Shown: piece by piece, positions 13,101 to 22,870 of the stretch
Layout: each line of letters starts with the position of its first letter
How positions within the stretch are numbered: the first letter of the stretch is position 1
DNA from: Lingula anatina
Taxonomy: Eukaryota > Brachiopoda > Lingulata > Lingulida > Lingulidae
Reading direction: 5' to 3'
Assembly (NCBI RefSeq): GCF_001039355.2
Contig: NW_019775717.1
Location: 124,001-188,000, forward strand
DNA length: 64,000 bases
Made by a program: the position numbers and the translations under genes
The notes under the pieces: model-generated
The model's input: only the letters and a program-made list of their open reading frames with translations
The model's database searches: none
Told to the model about the DNA's origin: nothing

Positions 13101-16100
13101 AAGTGAGCAATTTGCGAATTCTAAGTGGGGGCTAACAATAAAACAATAATTAGTAAAATTGGTTAAAGGAACCGGGAACTGTTACATGTAGCCCCAAAAA
13201 TCACTATGCTTGCAGACCCGTAGCCTGGGGGTTCGGGGTGTTTCATGGTAAAAAAGGTCCATTTTTAAAGAAAGAACCCCTCCCATTTTGAAATCGCTAG
13301 CTAAGTTCTTAATTATTTTAATTTAGCATTTATTTATGTTATACTATATGATAACTTCTGGGAACATGCCTGAACTAACCACAAATTCGCACTATTACCA
13401 CCAGCCCAATACGGGATTTTTGTACCACCTGAATGTACAGGCGCGTATAAATTAATTTTATGTTACTGGGTTTGGGTGGGTGTAAACATTAAAAATACAG
13501 TGACGGACGGTATCCCCTTGGTCTTCCTGCCACCTGTGCTTTTGCCTGATATGAATTAAAGTCCAAGAACCATGGGCATCTAAATTATAAAATGAGCACT
13601 GTAATATTTCTATGACAATTAAAGGTCTTCGTATTTTATACCGAAAAGTCATGTTATAGACGAAGTAACAAAGTGCACGCGGCTTAGCACCATACAGATC
13701 CCACCCAGTCTACACATCGCGTGTTAACCACGTGACTGAGTCACGTGTAACATGGTTACCACGTGCTCAACTCCTACTTTTGATCTGGTGTGTTAATTCA
13801 GTTTAATAGCAGCTACATACCTGCGTCGTATCCGTAGACCTCAAATTTACCACTGATGTAACCAAACCATTCCTGCACACTGAAACGAACGTAGCGGCCG
13901 ACTGCAGGGGGTTTCAGGTAATTGCTGCGAACTGTACTAGTGTCCCAATTCCCTCTGAAAACCTGTAATATTCCAAATGGCTTAAAACCAATGAAAACAC
14001 TTGTTCCCATTAACATATATGAAGACACCAGTAATACATGTAATAACTGCCATTATCCCTAAGCACGCGTTTTGATGGTAATTTTTTTTTTTGTTTGTTT
14101 GTTTCAGTGAATATACGGAAACCATTTTGATGTGTTGCTGTATGTACATTTCTGTAACAAAGTTTATATTGTTGCAAGCGTGTTGATTTTTCCCAATCAA
14201 ACCAAAAAGGAAACCATAATCAGTGCATAAATAGTGTAGTTTATACATTATTAAATCTGTGACTTTCCGCGGTACATCGGAGACATACATGGAATATTTA
14301 AATAACGGGTGTAATAAGGCCCTTCAGTGAAGCAGCAACATTAATATTTTTTCGCTTTTACTGAGATTATTTGTTTAATAACATTAATTCGGAGCTATAA
14401 CAGGAATCTCTGTTCGTGTTCAAATTCGTAATATGATACAACTAGAACCAAATCATGTCTGATAAATACCCGTACCTTGCACGTGCCGTTTGTAATGGAA
14501 TAACAGCTGAAGTTGGCCCCGTCATCTGAAGTTAACAACTCGTACTTCGTCACATACTGTGTATAATCGGGTCGACCCTGAAATAAACAGACATATATTC
14601 ACTGCATCATGGACGGCAAATTTAGTATCTAAAATGCACCGTCGGTAATGTGACTGTTTGTTGTGGAACTGGTATCCTAATAAGCTACCCGCTATCACAA
14701 AAGGCTACTATTCAAACGGCATCACTGCAGGCAGGCTGGATCCTTCCATAAAACAAATCTTCTTCAAAATCTACACTTGCAAACGATGCATCGACCCAAA
14801 TAACCTTTGTACATGCAGTTATTTAACTAAAAGCCACGAAATTAAGGAGCATTCTATCAAGTTAATATTATTGGAACTGTTGACGTTACTCCGCCCTGGG
14901 TACTGGTTCAATTTAAGCAAATGCACCTACAAGGGATAGGTTGCCCACTCTGAAAAGCGAACACATGAATTTCAAGTAGTCCACATCTATTACGCGTACA
15001 TGTAGCTACAGTGTATATTTATACCTTTGTGGCCACCCTGGTTATAATCATCTTCCTTTGCAGATCTATTTGGTACCATTCATTGACGATAAGGTTGTCT
15101 GCACACCATTTGTGACTCTTTGACATGGAGCCCCCAAGAATGGAACAATCTCTATGGCGTGTTGACGCCGAGAATGCCGAGTCCGGTAAAAATGAACTGT
15201 GAGGTCGCTCACGGCCTGTTAAAACACATTTTATTTTTAAGTAACGAAACGTTATACATGTACTTAATCAGTTATTAGGGCATTTTTTGATTAAAATGAT
15301 AAACACAATCAATGATAGTCAAATTGCTGCAATCGATTTGAAAGAATGTCAATGTACTAGTGCATACTGTTTATAAGGGTCTGGTGAAAATTCAATGTAA
15401 AGTCGTTCTCGAGGTTTATTTTTGAGATTTAAAGAATGAACATCATTTTACTGCCACATGTTGATAACTGGGTCCGGGAACTATTTTGTCAAAAACGCGT
15501 TAAAACCTCCAAGTGAACGTATCACAAGTATAGACTCATGTATGAATCAAATCACTGGCATCCTGATCTGTCGAAATTACTTTGCGAGGTCTCGATCTTT
15601 TAATAAAATGAGCTGAAATAGACTATATTATAATGAAATACACCATAGAATAGAACAATGAGGATTTCTCTAAAGCGATATTGCACCGATATGTCCAAAC
15701 AAATAGAATATAAGAGTCACTCAACGTGCTTTCCATAACAACGGAAACTCACGTTCGATCTAAAACGAACTACTTAATAACAATCGATAATGCCCGGATG
15801 TAGACGCACATGTACAGATCCTGTTATAAACGGTGACATCATCAGTTTCCGTGTGGGGCATTAAGTCAGAGGGTGATGGCTGCCGGTTCACTAATGAAAA
15901 TGCAAGTGAGAGTACATACCTGGTCCCAAGGCTTTATACAAATTAAGGAGTTGTTGGGACATACACGGCTGTATATAATATAACAAAATACGAAGTGTAC
16001 ATAAAATAGCTTGACCAACTGCTTAGGATCTATGCAACTTTGCGACTATAACAGGAAAGGCAAAATTACGTAAATCGATACTCCTTTCACTATTGCTAAA

Positions 16101-18998
16101 TTAATTTGTTCATTTTGGTGAATGAATTAACGAAGGATGGCGCGTATGTAAATACCTTATTCAGGTACTTTTGACCCTTCTAGTGATTTCCCTTAACATT
16201 TAGTGGTTACTTAATGTGCCTTGAAATCTTTGTACCTGTACACGTGTGTTGTATCCTGTTAGAATCCTGTTTGATTACATGTATGTTAGCCTTTATGTCA
16301 ATGCTTTACAACTTAAGAAATGATAATTTACATGCATTTACAACATGCTTCCATGGTATTATCTTACCTTCAGCCCAGGACGAGCAAACCAGGGGCCCCA
16401 GCGTCTCATGACCGAATTCAGTAGAGTTATCGATGTCAGCAATCCTAGTCTGTACAATAGGAAGAAACACCTTTTCCTGGATGTAACCTGCGTCATATCT
16501 CCACACAGACTCATTCTTGTCACAGTTACACTGCTCTGTAAAGATAAATCATGATCTTTATATAGGAAAAAGGGCTAAAGCTGCCACTACGACCAGCCTC
16601 GAGACACGTGCAATGTCACAGCTTTCTTACATTTTCTTCGAACTATGCTTTGTATTTTCAATGAGCAAAACTGTCTAGTGCTTTAAATGTTATATCATAT
16701 TCAAAAGGTTTGTATATGTACATCTGTATATCTTTGACAAGATACATCAGCGTTACAATTCACAATGACTAAAATATTCACTCATTCATTTTAAATACAC
16801 CACATGTTAACGCGATCATACTTGCCACAGTTTCTATCATTTCTTACCTGCACCTTCACTGCAGGCAGAGTGTTTACCACAAAGACACGTTGCATTCGGT
16901 GAACCCCCCGCGAAGTAATGTCCCCAGTAATTGTATTGACCGTAACGGTCACTCTGGGACGTCTCTGTCCCCATGCCTTGAAAGATACATTGTACATACA
17001 GATTATATACATTGTATTCATTATTGGAAATTGCACCGATTTTAGGTGCTCTCTATTGTTAAGCTACGGTTACTAGTCTATAGCTACAACAAAAGTGGTA
17101 TGTAGAGGCTGGCGAATCAAGTTCAAATAACGGTGCACTTATATATGCTGGAATTTACGAAAACATCAGTTTTTCGATATATATGTATTGGCTTTGGCAA
17201 GGAATGTTATGTACGCTGTTGCCATGGAGACGGTGGTACGTAGGCTACACATTTAGGCCTATATCAATCCATATCGAATACCACAATTATGACCGAGTAA
17301 TGCAAAACACTGGATTTCTGACAAGAAGTTCTTAATAGTGTAACCAATTAATAGTTGTACCAAATGCCAAACAAAGTTTTTGCTAATCTAGGTTAATCTA
17401 CCCAGCAGGCAAACGACATTGATTCTACGTTGATTAAACGTTTATCCACCAAAACTAACGTTGATTCAACGGTGAATCAATGTCGTTTGTCTGCTGGGTA
17501 GATATAAAATTAGAAACTTCTTACCCCCTGTTCCGTGACATTCTATCTTTCTGTACTGGTGACAATGACCAAACGTATCCACCACGCCTGTTATCTGCTC
17601 TAGAGTACCAGGAGAGTAGGTCAGATTTCGATAAAGGTACCCCTGATGGTCTGGTCCAAGTTGACCACTTCGTCCTTCTAAGTCGTGGTGGATAATGGTC
17701 AGGGGAGGGTCAAAGTTCATGTCGCACTCCACCCCAAATTTAGTCAGTGGACCAAAGCCGTCCACATCTATACTGTACGAGCCACTGGGATAACCGTTTG
17801 TTTTGAGGGTGTCGCACGTGAGAACTTCAAAACAAGAAAACATCGTTTCAGTTTGATACTTTTTATAAAAGAATATTATTGCTCAGTTACCAGACAAATC
17901 AAACTGATGTCTTATCTTTATAGAAATCAAACTTGCAAAATGTGTTCCCAGTCTCTAAAATCACACAGTTAATTGAGAATTTTAGCGAAAATACACCCAA
18001 GCATACCGTCTGAAAGGAGCGAGATTACAACTGTTGCGGATGCTCTATTCACCCCGACTGGCCGAGTACTTGTTGCCGTCAATCTCAATGTGTATTGAAA
18101 CCCCTCGGTCAGATTGGATACATGTGACGTCATACTATTTCGATGCCCAGGATCGGACACGGACAGTTTGGTGACGTACGAATTATCGTCAGAATTCTGA
18201 AGTTTTACATCAATGGTGAAGATTTGATCAAAGCCGCCATTCTCTCCAGCCATCCATGTGATCTGAACAGTGGAGTTCTCTGTTATATTGACGAACATAA
18301 TCGTCGGTGCTTGTGGCGGACCTGCAAGAAAAATTCAAAGTGACACAATGATGTTTTTAAGATGTTAACCAACACAATTGTAATCGTCCAATCAACTAAC
18401 AGACCCCCCTACCCCACCTTATCATGTATATGCACGGTATGCAGTTAAATTTAAGAAACATATCCAGCTTTTATCTTTTTCAATTTGGTCACGTAAGCGT
18501 GAGGGTAAATTGAACAAATTGGCAAACAATAATAATAATAATAAAAATATTTATTTCTTATATAGCGCATTCCATTTTTTACATTTCAATGCACTTTACA
18601 AATAATTAAAAAGTCTAAAAATAACGGTTTATGGGTGTAATTAACCAAACCGTGACGTCATATAAGACCTCACCTTTGCCAGTATCTAAAAACTCCCAGT
18701 CGCTGTTTACCTCCAGCACTGTCCCAGCGCCATCGTGGATTGTTTTGTCATTTATTTCACACGTCCCGTTTACTGGACTGTAGTTGACAGATGTACACCC
18801 TACAGGACCAAGAGAGAGACACCTCTTTGAGCAGTCTATTTTAGAGCGTACAGTGTGTACCACAGCCGGTGCCCCGTTCTCTAAGCGAACTCCTTTTTGT
18901 ACCCGAAAATTCTCCGAACGGTAAAAACCAGCGCTAACCAAATGGAGCGCCATACAGAACATGATAAACGCGGTATTTATGCACTGCTTCAGTGTCAT
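7263..18998 (-). CDS. Secreted mosaic protein: PAN, FN3, Caspr-Fib, F5/8C, SUEL lectin, Caspr-Fib, Caspr-Fib
   Basis: Sixteen minus-strand exons: 18674-18998, 18007-18321, 17525-17824, 16848-16976, 16368-16535, 15025-15215, 14476-14577, 13821-13962, 12753-13010, 12181-12368, 11535-11703, 9259-9336, 8586-8753, 8200-8415, 7619-7846, 7263-7420. They sum to 3135 nt, exactly 1044 residues plus TAG. Domains: signal peptide 1-23; PAN about 24-108; FN3 109-213; fibrinogen-like Caspr domain 214-412; F5/8C discoidin 413-557 (WCADNLIVNEWYQIDL, VGRYVRFS, KFEVYGY); SUEL-type galactose lectin 558-643 (SLSCATGTWIDILDAFYGQ, FGDPCLGPEKYL, HKC); Caspr-Fib 644-844 and 845-1044, the last ending GYHTIGPLVCQG. Each Caspr-Fib shows the VDPDG/VDVDG start and the later CNCD module. 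All domain borders are phase 1, as in exon shuffling. There is no membrane segment, so it is probably secreted and carbohydrate- or protein-binding. One intron has a GC donor (after 11535). Confidence 0.9.
7913..8160. repeat. (TA)n plus a 97-bp perfect-looking tandem duplication, intronic
   Basis: A TA microsatellite (about 7913-7966) is followed by two near-identical 97-bp units, 7967-8063 and 8064-8160. They differ at one A/G site near their ends. They sit in the intron between the exons 7619-7846 and 8200-8415 and stop only 39 bases before the donor of the latter. Confidence 0.85.
9669..11374. mobile_element. Non-autonomous inverted-repeat DNA transposon, copy 2 (1.71 kb)
   Basis: Same family as 4903-6392: CACTGTAAAAACAG and CTGTTTTTACAGTG ends, each flanked by TA. 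It is longer because an internal segment is repeated: the TTAACATGTTGCACGCTTTG stretch appears at about 9765 and again at about 10040, each followed by the same (CA)n region. It lies in the intron between the exons 9259-9336 and 11535-11703 of the 1044-aa gene. Confidence 0.8.
11529..11534 (-). other. Non-canonical GC splice donor
   Basis: The exon 11535-11703 ends ...GACAGAG on the minus strand and is followed by GCAAGT where GTAAGT is expected. Splicing here joins in frame and phase with the next exon (9259-9336) and gives a complete Caspr-Fib domain. GC-AG introns with an otherwise strong donor consensus are a known minor class. Confidence 0.65.
13196..13305. mobile_element. Truncated copy of a small inverted-repeat element
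   Basis: The CAGACCCGTAGCC start, GGGGGTTCGGGG and AAAGGTCCA blocks match the intact element at 42328-42496 in the same order. The right end is degenerate (TCGCTAGCTAAG instead of TTGCTGGCTACG). It lies in an intron of the 1044-aa gene. Confidence 0.55.
13382..13445 (-). pseudogene. Partial duplicate of the 78-bp Caspr-Fib exon inside an earlier intron
   Basis: The stretch repeats 9291-9354 almost base for base, covering the 3' end of the intron and the first part of the exon (reading GGTKIPYWAGGNSANL). The last part of the exon and its donor are missing. It lies between exons 12753-13010 and 13821-13962 of the same gene. It cannot form a complete exon as it stands, so it is taken as a relic. 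Confidence 0.8.
17398..17501. mobile_element. 104-bp foldback element, intronic
   Basis: It starts CTACCCAGCAGGCAAACGAC and ends with the matching inverted form. The two arms (about 30 bp) carry CATTGATT/AATCAATG, and the centre holds repeated ACGTTGATT words. It is a MITE-like palindrome in the intron after the exon 17525-17824. There is no coding capacity. Confidence 0.7.
18530..18605. repeat. (AAT)n and dispersed-repeat tail, second copy
   Basis: (AAT)n is followed by TATAGCGCATTCCAT and CAATGCACTTTACAA, the same arrangement as at 4275-4400. It lies in the first intron of the 1044-aa gene. Confidence 0.5.
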
Positions 18999-19660
18999 GG
19001 CGCAAATTTAACTTCAGAATCCTTTTTCTATGTTTTAGTTAATATCAGGCGAATGAGTTTCATATAATCTAGAAATGTAAACTGATATGTGTGCATAATC
19101 ATTTCAGCTATTCAAAGGAACTTGCTTAGATACCTATTGTCTTCAGAAATGCTATCGGTATTTTCCATTTAACTGATTGTCTCATTGATAAATCAGAAGG
19201 CTTTGTTTGTGTCTACTTTCTCTGACGTGATTGAAGGTTGCAGATTTTAATCAGTCAATAAAACACTAAAGTCTTTTTGGCAGCTGCCTTCCTTCTCAAC
19301 AAGACGGTAATTGGTCCCATATTTATTCAATTGATGATATGCGAAAGCCAAATTGCATATTTCCTTTGTATCTTGAACTTACTGATTATTTAAAATCCTA
19401 TCGGCTAATGGACTTTTTAAAGTTAGGAGAAAGCACGTATTATCCACGGTGTTTTGAAATCAGACCAGAAAAGAAGCCAATACCTACAACAGTGGGTAGT
19501 CACTATTGTTTGGAATTGGCAGCAATTACCACTACATTGTCCTTAAATGGCAATTGAGAGGTCAATGAGCACGCCGTTTTATCATTCATGACAACAAATA
19601 CTTCATATAAAGGTGTGGGTGTCGACCTATAAAGACAAACTGATTATAGCGTCAAATATA
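18999..19660. other. Upstream flank of the 1044-aa gene
   Basis: It aligns with the flank of the leftmost gene (about 3318-3790) and, further on, with about 6640-6725. No TATA box is obvious. No other gene is seen. Confidence 0.5.
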
Positions 19661-19664
19661 CACG

Positions 19665-19905
19665 CAGGGGCGAAGCTAGTGTTATTTGAAGAGGGGGCCC
19701 TGAACGACAGGCCTCGGATGCGAAGCTGACCATCGCCCCCTTGGTGTGGGGTCCAAAATTTTTTTGGTGATTTGGAGAGCAAACGGTGCTTTTTTGGTAC
19801 GGTTTAGGTACGGTTCAAGAGGGGAATATTGGTGCGATACGTTTTTCAGAAACCGAAGGACCCCCTGACCCCCCCTCTTAATCCGCCACTGTACCCGTGA
19901 CTAGG
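19665..19905. repeat. Dispersed element fragment with CAGGGGCGAAGC start and CCGCCACTG end
   Basis: The left edge CAGGGGCGAAGC and the right edge CCCCCTGACC...ATCCGCCACTG resemble the ends of small hAT-like elements. The right edge also matches about 30710-30745 (and its copy 31408-31442). No clear target duplication was found. Confidence 0.4.
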
Positions 19906-21453
19906 GGGGGGATAACAAATATTACACCATGTTTTGCTCACAATCGATGTGTTCTATGAAAGACGTCTCTCGTGGCCACTCGATAATAAAACAAAATCAT
20001 TCTTTATTTAGAAACTAAATAACCATTCACGTGACCAAGTCCAATAGCTGATGGACCGAAACGTGTTTAGCTGGTATAATTAAGTCTCTAATTAAAGAAT
20101 ATTTCTATCTAATGATTGTCGCGTTTCAGGCTTCTGACATCCATGGCACTAAATTTACCAGCTCTACAACACTGAAGGAATCAATGCACATACTGATGTC
20201 CCTAAACTCAAACTTGCCGTGCAAATGACTCAGTTTCCTCTATTACTATTGGGTAAACAAATCAATTAAGGTCTTGGTTGAGCATGTGAAAAGACTTTAA
20301 ACCAATGGGGACAAATGACACAACCACCTACAGTTAGAGAAAAGGTTATATGGCTTTAACGCTACTGCTTAACTACAATAAAAGACAACATAAATTTACT
20401 AAGATATTCAAATGTTATAATCCGAATGTGAAGGTAAGGATCGATCTAGCAGTTGAGTACCTAAAAAGTACCTAAAAAGTATATCGATCTTCCCCGTGTT
20501 CTGTTATAACCATTCTTACATAATACAATACTTAGATTGCCAGTATGCCAGTGCGCGTGAAAGTACTTAAAAGGGTAAAAGAAAGACATAAATGTCTGTA
20601 TACGAATGAGGCATATTCAAGAATTCCATCTTCAGCTGCAATAAAATATTATTTTCATTGAAACGACAAATATGTTTTTAAAATTTAAACATATGTTTGT
20701 CTGTATCTCTATATCTCTATTTCATTCATTTCAATAGAATAGAAAATCAATTAAAACATCATTCCAATGACTGATGCCATTCCATGATACCAATGATATG
20801 TCCTACACGTGTCAAAAATCCAGACTAGAACTGGAACATATTGCGTGACATAAAATATGGGGTAGCGATGGCCGTGACTTACAGACAACCAAATGGTGAT
20901 GACATTTGCAATACCCAAACATTCTTTTTACAAGCCGAGCCATTCCTTTGATTGCTTCAGTTGCGATTGCCGGAATAGGAGCATCAACACAGCATTTCAT
21001 AAGACCATCAGGCATAATGATGTAAATATCGAAACCCCTGTATAGAGAGATGCATGTGTAAATCACCAGATTAAAAGGTCTCCTGTCGCATTCGGCTGTC
21101 AGGTATATTGTTCCACAAATGTATACGCGACTAAAATACAACATCGTTTTATTTACATTTGAAGCAATATGAAGGATTCCGATTTGACATCTGGGAGTCT
21201 TGGGGAATTTTATTTGATTTTAAATGCAATTAAATTCTATTCGATTTAAAGGGATAACAACCCTTCGTATGAGATAAATATTTCACAATAAATACATTGT
21301 AAACAACTCATCGAAATATAATATATTCTTTTTTTACCAAAAATTGACGGTTATAGCAATAAATCTGAAATATTGCTTGTCTTCCGAAAATGTGACCTCC
21401 ATAGATAGTTATACTCTGTAATAATCTCTTAAGATCTCTTAAGAGATTTTACA
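19906..21453. other. Intergenic, no gene recognised
   Basis: A short block near 20025-20060 is an inverted match to about 6905-6940 (a GTGACCAAG...CCA...AGCTG core). The 110-codon minus-strand frame at 20812-21144 shows no domain, signal or splice context I can support. A direct repeat TCTTAAGATCTCTTAAGAGAT borders the sequence gap. Confidence 0.4.
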
Positions 21454-21851
21454 NNNNNNNNNNNNNNNNNNNNNNNNNNNNNNNNNNNNNNNNNNNNNNN
21501 NNNNNNNNNNNNNNNNNNNNNNNNNNNNNNNNNNNNNNNNNNNNNNNNNNNNNNNNNNNNNNNNNNNNNNNNNNNNNNNNNNNNNNNNNNNNNNNNNNNN
21601 NNNNNNNNNNNNNNNNNNNNNNNNNNNNNNNNNNNNNNNNNNNNNNNNNNNNNNNNNNNNNNNNNNNNNNNNNNNNNNNNNNNNNNNNNNNNNNNNNNNN
21701 NNNNNNNNNNNNNNNNNNNNNNNNNNNNNNNNNNNNNNNNNNNNNNNNNNNNNNNNNNNNNNNNNNNNNNNNNNNNNNNNNNNNNNNNNNNNNNNNNNNN
21801 NNNNNNNNNNNNNNNNNNNNNNNNNNNNNNNNNNNNNNNNNNNNNNNNNNN
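21454..21851. other. Assembly gap (398 N)
   Basis: Unknown bases. A decayed plus-strand exon begins about 450 bases to the right, so the gap may hide further parts of that gene. Confidence 0.95.
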
Positions 21852-22305
21852 TACCCGTCACATCAATCATTGAACCATGATAAGATATACACGATTTAAT
21901 AAAAAAAAAAAAAGAAAAGAAAAAAAAAGCTTTTTAGAAAAAAAACAGAGACTAACTTTGAATGTAGCAATGGAATCATTAACAACTGGTAAGTATGGGA
22001 AAATTGTTGTTTACTCCAGGAAAATTCATTTTTTGGCCAAAACGAACGATTGTTATCCCTTTAATTTAATTTAATTTTATCTAACTTAATAAAATAAAAT
22101 TTAATCAATTCGTTTATATATTTTATATTTTCCATCTATTTTATTTCTTAATCTTAGCCGGTGTAATGGCACAATGGCAACAGTAAGCTCTATTTTTCTG
22201 TTTAAAAAGCCGGAGTCCTTTCGAATATCGGTTGAATTGATTCGTTCTGTACAGGTCGTTGGTCTGCCCTAGAGTGAAAAGTAAAAAAGGCAGTTGTTAT
22301 TTCAG

Positions 22306-22440
22306 TAAATATCGAGCTGATCTCAGCCTATGTGGATAATGTCGCCACTGACTGTACACAACACATCAAATGCGTACGTCAGAACTCGATACTGAGTGGT
22401 TTTGGCCCATGGTACGACTGCCGTGGGCAGCGGGCTTTTA
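22306..22440 (+). pseudogene. Relic of a Caspr-type fibrinogen-like exon
   Basis: A splice acceptor (GTTATTTCAG) is kept, and the frame after it reads ISAYVDNVATDCTQHIKC, then PWYDCRGQRAF. This matches the third exon of the plus-strand paralogues (QIAAYVDVPVVNCSQHI, WYDRHGQQ). The conserved YEC is replaced by CV, the FWAGG and CACAKDGSC parts are missing, and no matching PAN or final exon is seen nearby. The orientation is opposite to the flanking genes. Either a dead gene copy or a fragment whose rest lies in the gap to the left. Confidence 0.8.
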
Positions 22441-22870
22441 ATGTAATCCATTTGTAACCATAACACATTCGGTAGGCCGCGTCATGCAGTCTGTCTCCTT
22501 TCTCTTGTAATCGTTAAATGTGAAATGCAAGCTCATTTCAAAAGATTTTCCCAGACGGAATGACAATCCGCCGGAAGTTGCCATTAGGAAAACAGCTGTA
22601 CCGAAGAGTACAATATTATTTCATTGTAGATACTGATTTTTTAAAATAAAAGTTTGTTCGATAAGAAAAGGTGCAGTTTTTCTCAAATTTCAAAAACACC
22701 ACGATTAAAAAAGTTGATATTTGCTCTTAACCCAAATACCAGTCGGTTTAAGTCTATGCTACTGTAGTTTACCATAATATCCAAGTGCTCTCATCTCAGC
22801 CACAGATATAATTAAAAATACTTAATATGTTTTTATATACCAATATCACGAAGGTTGTTCTTTTAAATAT

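Noticed and set aside
20812-21144. 110-codon minus-strand open frame
   Set aside because: No signal peptide, domain, family match or splice neighbours that I can see, and no counterpart near the paralogous genes.
21439-21870. 143-codon minus-strand open frame
   Set aside because: It is almost entirely the run of N bases.
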